38,374 nucleotides of DNA from Echinococcus granulosus (GCF_000524195.1 NW_020170414.1:280310-318683), one strand, 5' to 3'; shown: positions 12,201 to 24,256, counted from the stretch's first letter. The notes: generated from the letters alone by a model not told the origin. A program made the numbers and translations.

Positions 12201-15200
12201 GCAAAAAATACGGATATGATGCCTGATATAGGAGTTGTTGATAGCCATACCATCTGATTAGGCTTAAACAGTAAGTATGGTTCTGTTCCACTGGCTGAAA
12301 TTACCTTGGCTAAAACTTTGGTCAGGACTTTGCATCTGCTTTAAAGCGCGCAGAATCTGACGTAATTGAAGAACGAGTGATGAGGACAGGGTGTGAGTGG
12401 ATCCAGTGCTTTAATGTTTCCCGTGAGAAATTTTTTTTTCGTATGACTGATGTTGCTTCCCAGAGTCCTCCCTTCTAGTGCAATGTACAAGTCTGTGTAG
12501 AACTTTGTTGCATGAATTAGTAGCAGAAATGACATGGATGGAGCATCGCTTCACTAGGGTGGTAGCCGTAATCTACCCGGAATGAAAAGTCTGTGCAGGT
12601 AAGGGCAGAATTAAAACAAATGTAGTTCGTTTATTGCAATCCTCTTTTCTGAGCATCGTAGTGTTCTCTGTGGTTAGTCTTCTGCGTTGACTGTCACAAA
12701 GTGGTCTGTGCTTCACAAACGGCATCTAACTGGGCGAGATGAAACTTGGGTTAAATATTTTAATGCTTTTTGCGGATTTCGGTGGATCTAGAATAACATT
12801 CTCTTTGTGAAAACGCTATGGAAATTGCCAGACTTTGTAGTGTCCAATGTGGGTCGATTCCCTACGATGACCGTCCTAGGACCTTTAGGTAGGGGAAGTA
12901 TCACTCTCTCACCATCGTTTTAGATTTCTTCAAGTCTAGTTTTAATTGCCTTATTGTGTTGACTTAAGTACTAATCTTTTCCTGCGACGTTCAGGTTTGG
13001 TGTCCAGTCAGTGAAACCAGGAGGGTTTGTTTACTCGATTTAAGTTTGACTTCCGCTCTTTGTGTGCGTCTGGGTAGAATTTCATCTGTACAGAAATGCT
13101 GGTAGGTTGTTAACGTGAATGAAATTGAGAGTTGTGATTTCAAGTCATTTTACACTGATAATAGTGATGGCTGTTATTATGAAACCTCAATCGTTGCCTT
13201 TCTGCATCCTCTTGCAGCGTCTCCAAATGGCAGCAACTCCCACCACCCAGATTCCCACCTCTATACCCACTTCCACTCTTCAGGCAGCAACTGGCTCTCC
13301 CCAACAGGTTCTTATTCGCAGTCCTGCGCTGGTCTCCACAGCTCCGCCACATCATCATCAGCAGCAGGCTACCGTTATGGTCAATTCCTCCCTTCCACAA
13401 GCCACCCTTCAAGTTTCCATGGGACAGACTGTTCCCCTCGTTGCTGCCCCTCGTCTTCAGCCTCGGGTATGTCCTTATTTGTGCTAGGATTTGTTCCTGT
13501 AGAGGAGAATGTTTACTGAATTTATAGAGTAGTTGCATCCATAAAAGATTTTATATCGAGTGGTGTAGTTAATTCAGCTTCTCAATGTATTTCCACAGCT
13601 AAGTGCTGATTTGTGGATTTCTGGGAGTGACTCACTAAGGTACCATTGAAGACTTAATCGTATACCATCGATAGAGATGCGAATCCAGATGTTGGTTACC
13701 TCATGCTTAAAATGAGTTAATCCAGTCGAAATTGAAATATCTTTATATATTTTGCGAAGTAAATAGTCAGTAGCATTACTAGTCCATTAAAATGTGAATC
13801 AAGTCGCGCTCCTTTTCTACTTACAGGAACTAGGGATAGTGGGTAAATCAAAGCATCTACATCCTCACAACTCGCAGACATTCCATGTACGTAATGCATG
13901 GGGAGGAACGCCGTGTTTCCTCCTCTTACAGTTGTAGATATTTCCACCTCTTTGGACACCACCGCCACAATTGATCGTTGTTTTTTGAAGGGTAACCATC
14001 ACTTTTGTCTCTGTCACCAATGCTCTGTGTTATTGGGTATCTCGTAATGACTACCCGATTATTAGAACTGGAATATTTAAAGCCAACTGACTTCGCGCTA
14101 TTGCCGTCAAAAAGAGAAAAAAAATTAAATAGCGCTTGATATTTTGACCAGTTGAGACCCCTTAGTAATTGCGTTTCTATTTGTTCAAATAAAATAAACA
14201 TGAGTTTTTTTTCGCTACTGGCGGTAGCGACAGTTGCACAACACCACCGTCATCTTGACCTAGTTGTAGAAATTAATAATCGGAATCATTCTCAGCCAAT
14301 AGGGTTACAAATCTGTTCAAATTGAGATTAAACACCCTTCACTTCCTCAAACGTTTTACACTTTTGAACAGATAGGCATTAACTGCGGATAGCTTTTGGA
14401 TCACCAACTTCTCTGCCAAAAAAAAACTAAAAACTGTTATTTTAAACAGAATTAACGCTCGAATTTTCCCCTCTTTTTTTAGCTGATACAGATCCGTCCA
14501 CGAACGCCAGTTGTAGTTACAACCGCGTCTACAGTCACCTCGGTGGCGCCTTCAACGGCTGCCGCACCGGGCACAATCCCGGTGATTCTGCCATCTTTGA
14601 GCAGCAGTACAGCCAACATCACCTCCAGTAGTGCTGGCTTCCAGCAACGGCCGCGTTTCGTTGTTGCCAATTCTCTCCGTCAGGTAGCTCCCACGTCAGC
14701 TGTTCACAACCCACCCCAACAACAAACAGTGAGTGGACTATCTTCTCCGCTCGGGTTACACAATTAAAGCCATTGTCTCTAAATCCAGGATAAATAACAA
14801 TTTAGGATGCCAATTAATTCACATGAACAGGTGTTTGCTAATGTAATGCGCGTTCGTTTGACTTGTCATTCACGTGTACCTTTTTTCCTTGATAAAACGG
14901 TTGCTGTCATTCAGCGTAGAGTGCACTGCCGACTCTGTTTCGTAGGTGGCGTGAAACCTTGCTACTTTGGGTCGACATGAACAGGCATGATGTTAGCATA
15001 TTTGGTCTCTAGTCAAAGGCTTTTTTGTTTACCAATTTTAACGACCTAATTGGTATCTCTATCAAAATGGAAGATGCTTGCACTTGTTCGTACATGGGTT
15101 CGGGCACGGGCCATGTGTGTTCTACCTGTACATCCTGGTTTCTCTTCCCCTCCTCTCCATTTTGGTCAGGCGATGGACGTTGTTATCGCTGCGAGAGCTG

Positions 15201-16449
15201 TTTTGTGTGGATGGGAGGTGCTGAGAACCGTTAAATCAGCATTGTGTCGTCTCCTGTTTTCCCCGATAATGTCAGATGGGTCAGAGCTTTGGATATCTTC
15301 AAAAGTATATTTACATCTTATTTTTTCGATCTGATAATGGTTGAGCTGTCGTTTGGACTATTAAACAAAAATTTGGATCTCAGTGAAGTTTTTTAGGTGT
15401 GGTCCATAGACCGTTATCAGGGTAAACGGTGGATTCTGCGGAACTTGCGGATATTTTGATTGTCACCCTCAAGGCATCATCCTGGTCTTTTTTCCACGGG
15501 TTTTTTTGGTTCCTTTAAAATGTTTCTATTTTTTGTTGAGGTACGCACCAAATGCTTTTGCTCAAAAAAACCTGTTTTAAAGTGTTCGTGTTCGTTAAAA
15601 AAAGGTTGAAATTATGCATTTTAAGCTTTCGTGATATAAATGTGGTAAAAAATAGTGGTCTTCGAGTGAGGGGAAAGATGTTCTCACATTTGCCGTATTT
15701 TCCCACGCAGTTGATGAGGATAGTTCCTCGACCCGCTCAGGCACCGTTAGCTCCGGCTGCCACGGCTGGAGCGAAACAGCTGTTACCACAGCCGCCTCAA
15801 GCACAACCTCCGCCACTGGCGCAGCCAAGGGAGAAGATTCATTTGACCTCAACCCAATTGACCTCTATCCAGACCCTCTTTCAGGGCGCCAATCGCCTCA
15901 CTCGTCCCGACAAGGCTATTATCCTCTCCTTCTTCAGTGGCAAGCGTGGTGAGCTGATTGATTCATTGGGTGGTGTTTTTGTTTCATGGCGCCACTACCC
16001 TTCATCACAGTTTTGATCCGGTAGACGGCAGCTCAGTAGGTACCGTTTGGGAACTCCGACGTCTGTTTGAATTGGCAATAACAATGGTATAGGAACAGTT
16101 TAACTGAAGCTTTGAAGTGATAGATTTTACCAACTGATATCGCATATCTACTGCCTAATAACCTGTCGCATCTTTTTTCCCACTAATGCCATCTCCAGTA
16201 AATCCACACCCAGAAGGCGGAACCGCATTGCGTATTCGCCTGTCGGAGTACCGAGAGCGAGTGATCGATGCGACTTCGGGGAAGGTGATGGACGTGGCCG
16301 CAGAAACCTTCATCCACTTGGACTACGCCACGGGCAAGTTTGAGTGCGTCAAGTCTTATCGCACTCTCCCCCCGGAGCAGCTGATGGCTCTGCCTGTACA
16401 GCCAAAAACTGCCACGACGGCTGCCGCTACCACTACCAGTGCTCCTTAG
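6258..16449 (+). CDS. NELFA: Negative elongation factor subunit A (NELF-A)
   Basis: Subunit of the NELF complex, which with DSIF holds RNA polymerase II in promoter-proximal pausing in the nucleus. Exons: 6258-6446, 6793-7741, 9250-9760, 10705-11116, 13218-13466, 14483-14728, 15711-15948 and 16199-16449. Together they give 3045 nt, or 1014 aa plus TAG; every junction is GT-AG and in phase. What is seen: an N-terminal helical region matching the NELF-A/HDAg-like domain (residues 1 to about 120); GIKLLDFQDLPAIG at about 358-371, matching the family's VKLLD motif; and a C-terminal block (894-990) with LTRPDKAIILSFFSGKR and HLDYATGKF, both diagnostic of NELF-A. In between lie a Glu/Lys/Arg-rich helix (380-407), an acidic run (517-530), a Gln-rich run (666-678) and long Ala/Pro/Ser/Thr/Gln stretches. 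The protein is about twice the human length of roughly 530 aa. ATG 6258 has G at -3 and +4. An in-frame ATG at 6129 would add 43 unlike residues and was rejected. An alternative exon 6 donor at 14684 (CAG|GTAGCT) is also in phase. Confidence 0.95.
9660..9706 (+). repeat. GAT/GAG trinucleotide-rich tract coding an acidic run
   Basis: Imperfect GAT and GAG repeats in NELFA exon 3 encode 14 almost entirely Asp/Glu residues (517-530). Such tracts can change length by slippage. The reading frame is open throughout. Confidence 0.8.
11051..11089 (+). repeat. CAG/CAA-rich tract coding polyglutamine
   Basis: Mixed CAG and CAA codons in NELFA exon 4 encode six Gln, then Pro-Gln-Pro, then four Gln (residues 666-678), in frame with the rest of the protein. 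The mixed codons make strong expansion less likely than a pure CAG run would. Confidence 0.8.
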
Positions 16450-17210
16450 TCCCTCCTTCCCTTGTCTCCCATTCTGCTCCATGTACATACTCCGTGGACC
16501 GCGTTGACGCGCCTCCTATCTTCTCACTATGTTTATCCTCTTTTCATACTTTAAGAATGCCGTACTTTTACGTTTGCTCAAGGTGTCTTCTGTTTTGTAT
16601 GTTTGGCGGTTGCAGTTTGCTGCCATGTGTGTGTGTGTGTGTGTGGTTATGTCAATCCTCCACGGTTCACTCATTTACAGAACCTCATTTCTTGTGGTGC
16701 ATTCGATTTGTGTTTCCACTTTCGATTTTGGAGACTGTTGAGAAGCGAATGCTGAATCCCTTTTCCGGTATTTAGAATGGGGAGTTTGATCGCAGGTCCA
16801 GTTAGTTATGATTGGTGTGTTAGATCTTGTCGAGAAGGCTGAGGTGCAACAAGCGTGAGTAGATGAGGAGTCTCAGAGTTCATTCACACCCAGGTGATAT
16901 GCAACGGGTCCAGTTTCCCATGAAATATGTTCTGATGAAGTTGAGGTCGTGTTGATCATGTTTAGAGGGGCTTGCGTTTGCGTATTTATGCTTCAGTTTG
17001 GGAGTATTATTGGGATGCTTAGTATTTGTGGCTTAGAATCCTTTAATGCCGTTGATTTATGCTCTGTTTGATACTCATTCCGAAAATTCATCGCGTCGAC
17101 CTTTTTGAATGTCTCAGGAAGCTTAGTCTCTGTGGCGTTGTGTTTGTTAAAGTTTTTTCTCACTTGTGCGTGAGTGCTTAACCTGAATTCAACCCTTTAT
17201 TCAGCCTATC
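16450..17210 (+). other. Spacer between NELFA and the amidohydrolase gene
   Basis: 761 bases holding the NELFA 3' UTR and the 5' region of the next gene. No AATAAA was noticed. It ends in a pyrimidine-rich run and CAG at 17202-17204, six bases before the next ATG; this looks like a 3' splice site (see findings). Confidence 0.55.
16626..16645 (+). repeat. (TG)10 microsatellite in the NELFA 3' region
   Basis: Ten uninterrupted TG units, 176 bases after the NELFA stop codon, probably in its 3' UTR. Confidence 0.85.
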
Positions 17211-19142
17211 ATGTCATCACGGACGGGCATTGGCGGTGCCGGTAGCGGCAATGAGCGAAACAGCAACGCGGCGGGTCCGATGACCCGCAGCGACTACGAG
17301 GAGGCCTATCGACGTAGGGACAAGCGTACGCTGCAGCAGTTGTTGGCCGAGGAAGAGGCGCTCATCGACAATGAGGCAGCGGACTTTGAGACAGCCGAGA
17401 AGGAGGCCATTGCCGCCGCCTTCTCAGCTTGGGTGCCTATCACTCCTCAGTACATTGACGCTCACTTCCAACTGTGGTCTCTCTCCCGTCGTCCTGGCGA
17501 CATCTACGAAGGCGTTCAGTTGCCCGGTGACGCACCTTGGCGTCTACCTTCTGCCAAGGGGCTCCTGACTCGTGATTTTAATCCAGACAACTATGAAGAA
17601 GATCTGTTTGAGATGAAACATCGAGCCAATGCGGAGTTGAAGGAGGGCATTGGGGAACTCTCCCCTGTACAGTATGCAATTCATGTTCAGGTGGGTGATG
17701 GAAACCCTATCTTCTACAATGCCATCGCTGCTTTACCATCGAAGCAACCAATGAGTCTTGTTACTACTGCTTACCTCTCCTGCGTCATGCTATCTGGGCT
17801 ATCCTGGTCATCCGTGGCATCACGTTCCTTTCCTAACATTAAAACCGAGTCATGGTTTTATGAGAGGCCATCGTGACAAACATCACTTTGTTCTGCACTG
17901 CTTCACTTTACAAAAACGCGCCGTTAGGAAATGCTTATTTGGTGTTTCACTTGTGATGAGAGTTGGCTTTCGTATTGCAGTGGTCATTGAGCGAATGAAT
18001 ATATCATTGACCTTCTTTACTCAGCCCACCAACTACTCCACGTTTCCAATGCACGCATTGCTTCATCCCCAGAAGTCTGCCCTTGCCTTTGTGTTTACTT
18101 AATTATATTCTAATTGTTTATTACTATGCAGAATTTTAAGTGGGAAAACAGTTCGACATTTTGATGGTGTCATTCTGTGAGCTGTCTGTTTATCTGAACC
18201 CTCGACTGATAAGTATTGTGCTCCTCTGCCATCATTAACATGAAGAGTGAGCTTCTTAATCCCCATTCGATTGTATTCTAGTCCACTCCAACGTATCAAG
18301 AAAACATGGCAATGTCGTCAATAGCAGAAGAGTACTACTACCTCGCGGGTCACATCGGTTGGGTGGATCTGCACGACAGTGGACTGGCCTCCCGTCTGCG
18401 CACTCTTATGCTGGATCCCTTTTTGGTGGGACTGCGTCACGATCTCACCAACACTGATGCCAGCCTCCTCCTCGATCCCTACGTCGACTGCGCTTTTGCA
18501 GCCATAGAACAAAACAATATGCCCTTTGATCTTATGATCGGTCCACACCAGCTTAAACACGCCTGCCATCTGGCCTACAAACACCCGCGTTTAAAACTCG
18601 TCCTTAATCACTGTGGCCTTCCCTTGGAGTACACTTCGACACGTCCGGATGAAGAAATAATTCTCTCGGCGTGGAAAAGTGATCTGGAATATCTCAGTCG
18701 TTACCCAAACGTCTACTGTAAGTTGACAGCGACTTCGGGAAAGATTGTGTGGCAGGCGGATGCGAAGGTGGAGACGGAGGAATGGAGCCCGATGAGAGTG
18801 CTGACTCAGGCGATCGGATTTTTCGGTCCAGAACGGTGCCTCTTCGGCTCCGGGTGGCCAATCTGCCGGGTGTTGGCTCCAGCGCAAACAGGTTGGGATG
18901 AAAGTGGCACTGGCGGTGCGTTGGCGGCGAAAGGCGGTGTTGGCGGACCGGTGCCTGGCTACCGCGGGGCGAAGGTGGCAAGGCGACAGCTGTCAGTGTG
19001 GGAGGCAGCCCGTCTAGTGGAGCACTGTATGGAGGAGGCGGGATTCGGTGCTATTGAGGATAAGCGAAAGGTGTTTGGGAGCAACGCACAGGCTGTTTAT
19101 ACTCTTAACATTCGGCCCTATGGCTCGAGTCGGGTGCTGTGA
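17211..19142 (+). CDS. Amidohydrolase-2 family (COG3618 lactonase-like) protein, probable pseudoenzyme
   Basis: Two exons, 17211-17690 and 18282-19142, join in phase 0 (CAG|GTGGGT ... TTCTAG) to give 446 aa. The fold signature of the COG3618 TIM-barrel hydrolases (rhamnono-/fucono-lactonase relatives, Amidohydro_2) runs in order: DAHFQLW (83-89), GHIGWVDL, GLRHDL (Arg212-His213), FDLMIGPHQL, VLNHCGLP (His270), VYCKLT, FGPERCLFGSGWP and a final VFGSNAQAVY. Two usually invariant positions differ. The HxH pair after the first strand reads H-F-Q (Gln87), and the strand-8 Asp of SDWP is Gly351 (codon GGG, 18852-18854). The Asp before the strand-6 His is Asn. A Gly-rich insert follows strand 8 (about residues 362-383). 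The N-terminus has about 75 extra residues with a charged helix. No signal peptide is evident, so it is probably cytosolic. Substrate unknown; activity is doubtful. Confidence 0.85.
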
Positions 19143-22069
19143 TTTTGGCTAATGTCCTGTTTTCTGTATCAGTCTTATAAAAAGATGTATTTTAGAACGT
19201 GTATTTTTGACGTGGGTTTAAAAGTTTTGGATATGGGTATGTAGGTTTTGTGTATGTTTGCATTTATTTTCCTATGTGGGCTTAGGGATACCATAAAGTT
19301 GGTGATGCTTTGTTGACTGAAAACGATTCGGAGGTCAACATGAGCACTTTTGGAGTCCTTGGTATACACACTTGAAAACATTGGGCGTGACTGGAATTTC
19401 ATTTACGCGAATAATGCAGCTCAGTGGAATCGGGATCATAAATTCGTAATGGAAGTCGGCCATTGTTTTCTGCGCTTCTCTTCACAAAGCTGATGCCGTT
19501 AAACCTTGTTTCTAGAATGTTAACGGTCCATCAGTCGCTCTGTTATAATTTATGCCGCACAAGGCCTGCAGAGCAGGCCCAGCGCTGCATTGGTGGCAGC
19601 GGTTAGAGGCCTACTTCAAGAAACACGATCTCTTACTTTGTTGCTTGAGTGGCGCACCAAGACGTCGCAAGGCGGGAGCGTCTCTGGGCACCTAAACCAA
19701 TTGGAAACTGCAACAACGGAACTCCTGAAGCCACATTCAGTTCTGGATATTTACAATCGTGCAATTCAAATCGTGGTCATAATTGATTTAAAAGCGTTTC
19801 CTTCGATGATGAGTTTATGATACTTTTTGTAAGTCCTTGGATCCTAATATAATCCAGCTAGATGGCTGGCACACATTGAAACGTGGAGAATTCGGCGAGG
19901 ACGTGTTTTCGCTAAAGATCAGCTATGCGAAACTATTTCGTGCGTTTTAATAGATGACACTGAGTTAAGACAGGGATCCCCGTGAAGAAGCTATTGGATA
20001 TCCAAAATGAGACTCAGAGAGAGGGCCATAGACGTGAGTCTGTTTGAAGTTACGAACCATTTCACCATTGTTAAGACCGAAGGCCTTCTCGTAATTTGTA
20101 AAAGTAATGCGACTTTGTTAAACTGTGATAGCTGACACTAAAAGCAGCGATGGAGATCGGGGTGAATGCAATTATCATTAGAAGGTGGCGTAATTTTCCA
20201 GCTACGTGCACTACTTAGCTGTCGCCTCTTCGGTTGGCACGTCGGGGTCGTAGTGTTCGGTAGTAGATGTTCGACCCACTAAGCATTGTACTAATGCACT
20301 CTATAGATTTAAATATCAATACCACTAAAACTGGTAACATCTGATTCAGTCATAGTTCTTGATATATTGATATGAAACTAGGGATTGGGATGCATGGCCT
20401 AATAAAGACTGAGTTGTGATTCACAGCATATCGCAATTAAAATCCAAAAACTAAAGGTTTTATAATATTAACTTTACTTAAAAAGCACTTAGTGTGCTAC
20501 ACTAAGGGGCTGATTTTAATATCCACAATTTGTTTGAATCACCTCACTTTACATATTTTCGTGACGGCTCAGGAGTAATTTGTCGTGGAATCCTACTTTG
20601 CTACGACTTTAATGTAAAGGATTTGTTAGGTAAGGATTAAATTTACGAATCGGGGTTCTGCATATCTTTAAACACCAGCCACCATTTGTGGTTTTCTATC
20701 ATTAATTTGTGATGGAGGGATTCCTTTGATAACAAATTCATAGGTATTATTTAAGCCACACTTTAGCTATGTATTAAAACGTTAGCGAATTTCTAATACT
20801 TATAACAAGTGTCGGCTGATTCTAGATGAAAATGTTCCTTCTTTGACCAGTAAAGATGACTTCATTGGCTGTTTGCAAAAGTAGTAAATCTTTCCACTAC
20901 TTTGTAGTCATTCTCCCCTTCTACAAGTGTAGACCTTGATTCCGTCTTGCAAGACGCATTTGACATTGTGATTTAAAGTGTCCCATGGATTTTATGCGTA
21001 ATGGCATATGTTGGACGCATTACAATAAAAAACATCTTTCTCAAGATTTATTTTAAATGAAATAATAAACGCATAGGATTCAAAAATATTTTGCCGGCTA
21101 TTTATGCTTTCCGTGAGGTTAAATCCAGCAATCTGTTTTGATGAGACTTCCAATTTATTACGGACCCGCGTTAATCAATCTAATAAGTCCTCAAATTTTG
21201 CATAGTTTACTCAGCGGTATTGCTAATTTGAGTTTCCCGTAGGCGGTTAGCTCTGCGCAACAACGTGCTTTTTATACGGTCATTAATTGTGACATCCTGA
21301 GACTCATTTAAAGTAATAGTAACTTCTTGCGGTGTGATTGACAAAAATTGCATCACCCCTGCCATAGTTATAGTGCAACAGGAGATCTTTATGATTGGCA
21401 TTAATGTGCCATTATTTGAATTTGCAAACAGCAACTTAAATCCGTGCCTGAATTGAGGTACCTTGCTTTTGTTTAGGGTTTTCTTCATATTAACAGAAAC
21501 TAGCGACAAAATATTGTGGATGTAATACACTATAAAATAAGATATCCACTCCAGAGGTGCTTAATTTTTAACAACCAGGTAAAGGTACATTCAATGTTTT
21601 CTCTTGTTACAATGCTAATTATGCAAGGCCGTAACAAATCATCCCACGTATTTTGATTTATAAGTCCTCTTGTCCAGATGAAATTGCTTCCATAGAACAA
21701 TTTCCTCATCGACTTTACAACACAGATACTTTCATTTTGCTTATAGTGTAAAATGTCCTATTTTACTTCCCATCCTTTCACTTCCTGTAAGCCTATAACT
21801 GCGATTTAAAACCAAGTTATTTGTTTTGTTATTTCCTGCATAAAATAATCTTCAATTTTACGCCTAACATTCTTTTTAATCTCCAATTTAAAGAATACTT
21901 TTTTCCACAATGTAATGTATCTATGCCTCACACGTGAAAACCACGTAAAAAGAAAGGTAATTAAAACCAGGGTAGTCTGCGACCAGGATTCGTTTTGTAC
22001 TCCGTCGTATTGAGCGGGTAGAAAATGCCATATCTATCCAGCAGCCTTTGTATTAGGTACAATTTATGA
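19143..22069. other. Gene-free, AT-rich stretch
   Basis: About 2.9 kb with no recognisable gene apart from a weak minus-strand candidate at 21207-21460. A 46-codon frame at 19552-19692 contains HWWQRLEAYFKKH, which faintly resembles retroelement gag proteins, but it is too short to call. Confidence 0.5.
21207..21460 (-). CDS. Candidate terminal coding exon, unrecognised
   Basis: Minus-strand frame that ends in a stop (TAA, 21207-21209) and is preceded by a usable acceptor (CTCAATTCAG) near 21461. The peptide ends RANRLRETQISNTAE and has a Lys/Arg-rich helix and a Thr/Ile-rich stretch. It is one of the few long open stretches in this AT-rich interval. No family was recognised and no matching upstream exon was established, so it may be chance. 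Confidence 0.15.
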
Positions 22070-23690
22070 ATGTCGACCATGATACCCCTACCTCGTCACC
22101 ACATCTCTGTCAACTTTTTAGAAGTCACTGAAATAATGTGTACAAAAACCATCCTCCTACGATTGATTATCATAATGCTAATCATGCTTCACCTAAAAAC
22201 ATCCCTCCTGACCTGTAAGTCCTTCATGATTATTTCAAGCACAGCTAGTAAGTGAATAAAGGCACAAAACATCAGAAAACTTTAACAACAATTTTAAGAG
22301 ATCCGCATCTAAAAGAAATAAAACTAAGACACCGTACAGATGAGCTCTAATGTGTAAAATGATATTAAGCTATACTTATTCACATTGAATGCGGCCGGAC
22401 TGTCAACGTAGTCGAAAGATTCATTGCTACACGATCGTTTGATAAATGTTAAAATAGACTACACTAAATACGTTAATATTCAACTCCCCACATCTTATTG
22501 AATTATGTGGAAGTGGCTAGGTTTATCATACATTGCACATTTAATTTCTGATTTGCGCATGAGGTAGTATTCTTTGTGTAGGATTTTTAAATCACGACTA
22601 AATGTGCTCCTTCTGAGTGAAACGACAAATGATACCCCGATCAAGTAAAGAATTGTCCACTTGTTTGTAAATAAAGTTTAAAGAAAACTTAGAAAGGCTT
22701 TTTTTGAAAAGCACTGCATTTAACCTAGCGGAGAGGAAAATATTCTGTGCTGTTCATGCTAGCCCGGTGGACGAAGCACCGACAGGCGAATTCGATGTAG
22801 CTCAGTGTGACGAATTCGTGTACGTAGATGAACCACCGATTCTCAGTAAGCTTTTTCTTTTAAATTTTATTTACTTGAAGTAGGAAAAGATAGCCATTTT
22901 ACGAGAATGAAATTTTGTGCATGGTGTTCATTAGATCTACAATTTGCCAACAGTACAATTTCAACTTAACTTTCATATTCAAATTGGTTCTATAGACAAC
23001 GGAAGTTCTTGGGAAATATACCGAGAAATGCTCCTTATAGCATACCATGGTTATCTCCAATGGAATTACTATCTGATTCTAACAAATTATAAAGCACTAA
23101 TTGATATTGCCAATTTGCGGGATAGGCTAAAGAATGTGCCAATATCAGTCCCGGTTTATGCAATTCTGGAAGATTTGGTATGTCTTCATTTCTCTCCACC
23201 TGACCCTCAAATGCCTAAGGCCAAATTTTGCAAAAACATTGAAAGTGTTAACGGTGGCTATTATTTTGAAAAAAAGCTTTGATTTTGACACAACTAATAG
23301 ACCTAATTCTACATACGTTTTCCTTCTTTGTGGTGAAGGAAAGTGAATTAATGCACCACGTTACTATTAGGCGGGCGCATTTGGAGTACCCCCATATCCA
23401 TCCACGATCGCATTGAATTACAGAGCTGTTCAGGCGATGTTATTTGGAATATTATACAATCTGCCCGAGTGTACAGCGAACGCCTCATTTTGTGAGTTCC
23501 GAGGAATACATGTGACAAATCCTGTTGCTTTTACCTGTTAAAAGGGAATTCTTATTTTACAAAATAATTGGACTTGTCTGATTGTCATCCACTAGTAAAA
23601 GTGGATTAGCTGCTAGTTTTAAATAATGAATGTAACTTTTAAATTTTAGTTGAATGTGCAGCAAGATTGCAACTGAAAGAACTCACTTGA
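22070..23690 (+). CDS. Possible unrecognised five-exon gene (about 215 aa)
   Basis: Putative exons 22070-22214, 22729-22845, 22954-23177, 23371-23491 and 23650-23690 keep one frame through four GT-AG introns of 514, 108, 193 and 158 bases and end at TGA. Donors read GTAAGT, GTAAGC, GTATGT and GTGAGT; acceptors read CCTAG, AACAG, ATTAG and TTTAG. Exons 2 and 4 are clearly GC-richer than the AT-rich DNA around them. The peptide would have an N-terminal hydrophobic segment (TILLRLIIIMLIML), an acidic Pro-containing stretch (VDEAPTGEFDVAQCDEF), then helical, aromatic-rich sequence including LTNYKALIDIANLRDRL and ALNYRAVQAMLFGILYNL. I recognise no family. The first exon is the weakest; another upstream exon may be used. 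Phase agreement over several junctions is the main support, and chance is not excluded. Confidence 0.3.
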
Positions 23691-24092
23691 AGAACACGAA
23701 GTAAGCACTAACAATTATTACTGCAGCATTTACACCGAAATGCACAGAAGTTGAAGGCTTTTGGAAATGCTTGATTTTATTAAGTATCCCTCTCACCAAC
23801 TGTTTTGTTTTGCATTAAATGCTTTACCTGAGTACTCTGCTTTTCCTCGCATTGCAAAAATTCATCTTTTCGCTGTCCACTAAAATTGTGTAAATTATTA
23901 TTTATTAACAATTGGGCCTATTTTTCGAGGTAAGCACTCTTTTCGTACTATATAAAGCGTACTTTCTGTTTTAGAAAGCCACCAGAATAAAAGCTAACAG
24001 AATGTGTGGGGCTCGTGCCGCTTGCTAACCTGAAGTCCAGCTACTGCTACAGATATATTTGAATTGTCCTTAGTTGAATGATCCTGGTTATA

Positions 24093-24256
24093 AATTTATC
24101 TACCTTTTGCATCTCCTCACTCAGCGATTGCAGCATGAGTTGTTTTTGAAAATCCAGTAAACTGTGACTCCCGATCTTTGTAGAAATTTGCATAAAGGGG
24201 TTATGTGGGTCGGCAGTGAACTTTTCATCTAGCGCTTTGCATGCAATGATTCTCAT
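24093..24256 (-). CDS. Candidate coding exon, unrecognised
   Basis: Minus-strand frame that opens with ATG and runs about 54 codons to an AAG|GTAGAT donor. It encodes a predicted helical peptide that includes SLLDFQKQLMLQSLSEEMQK. A possible next minus-strand exon begins near 23886 after CAATTTTAG, but in the matching phase it stops after five codons. No family was recognised. It could be one exon of a small protein or chance. Confidence 0.18.

Noticed and set aside
18591..18981. Minus-strand frames of 95 and 98 codons
   Set aside because: They overlap the well-supported amidohydrolase exon 2 in the opposite direction and have no family match.
19552..19692. 46-codon frame with HWWQRLEAYFKKH, faintly like retroelement gag
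   Set aside because: Too short, no neighbouring protease, reverse transcriptase or terminal repeat.
23340..23500. Minus-strand reading of the fourth exon of the hidden gene
   Set aside because: It is open, but no flanking minus-strand exon joins in phase, whereas the plus reading joins on both sides.
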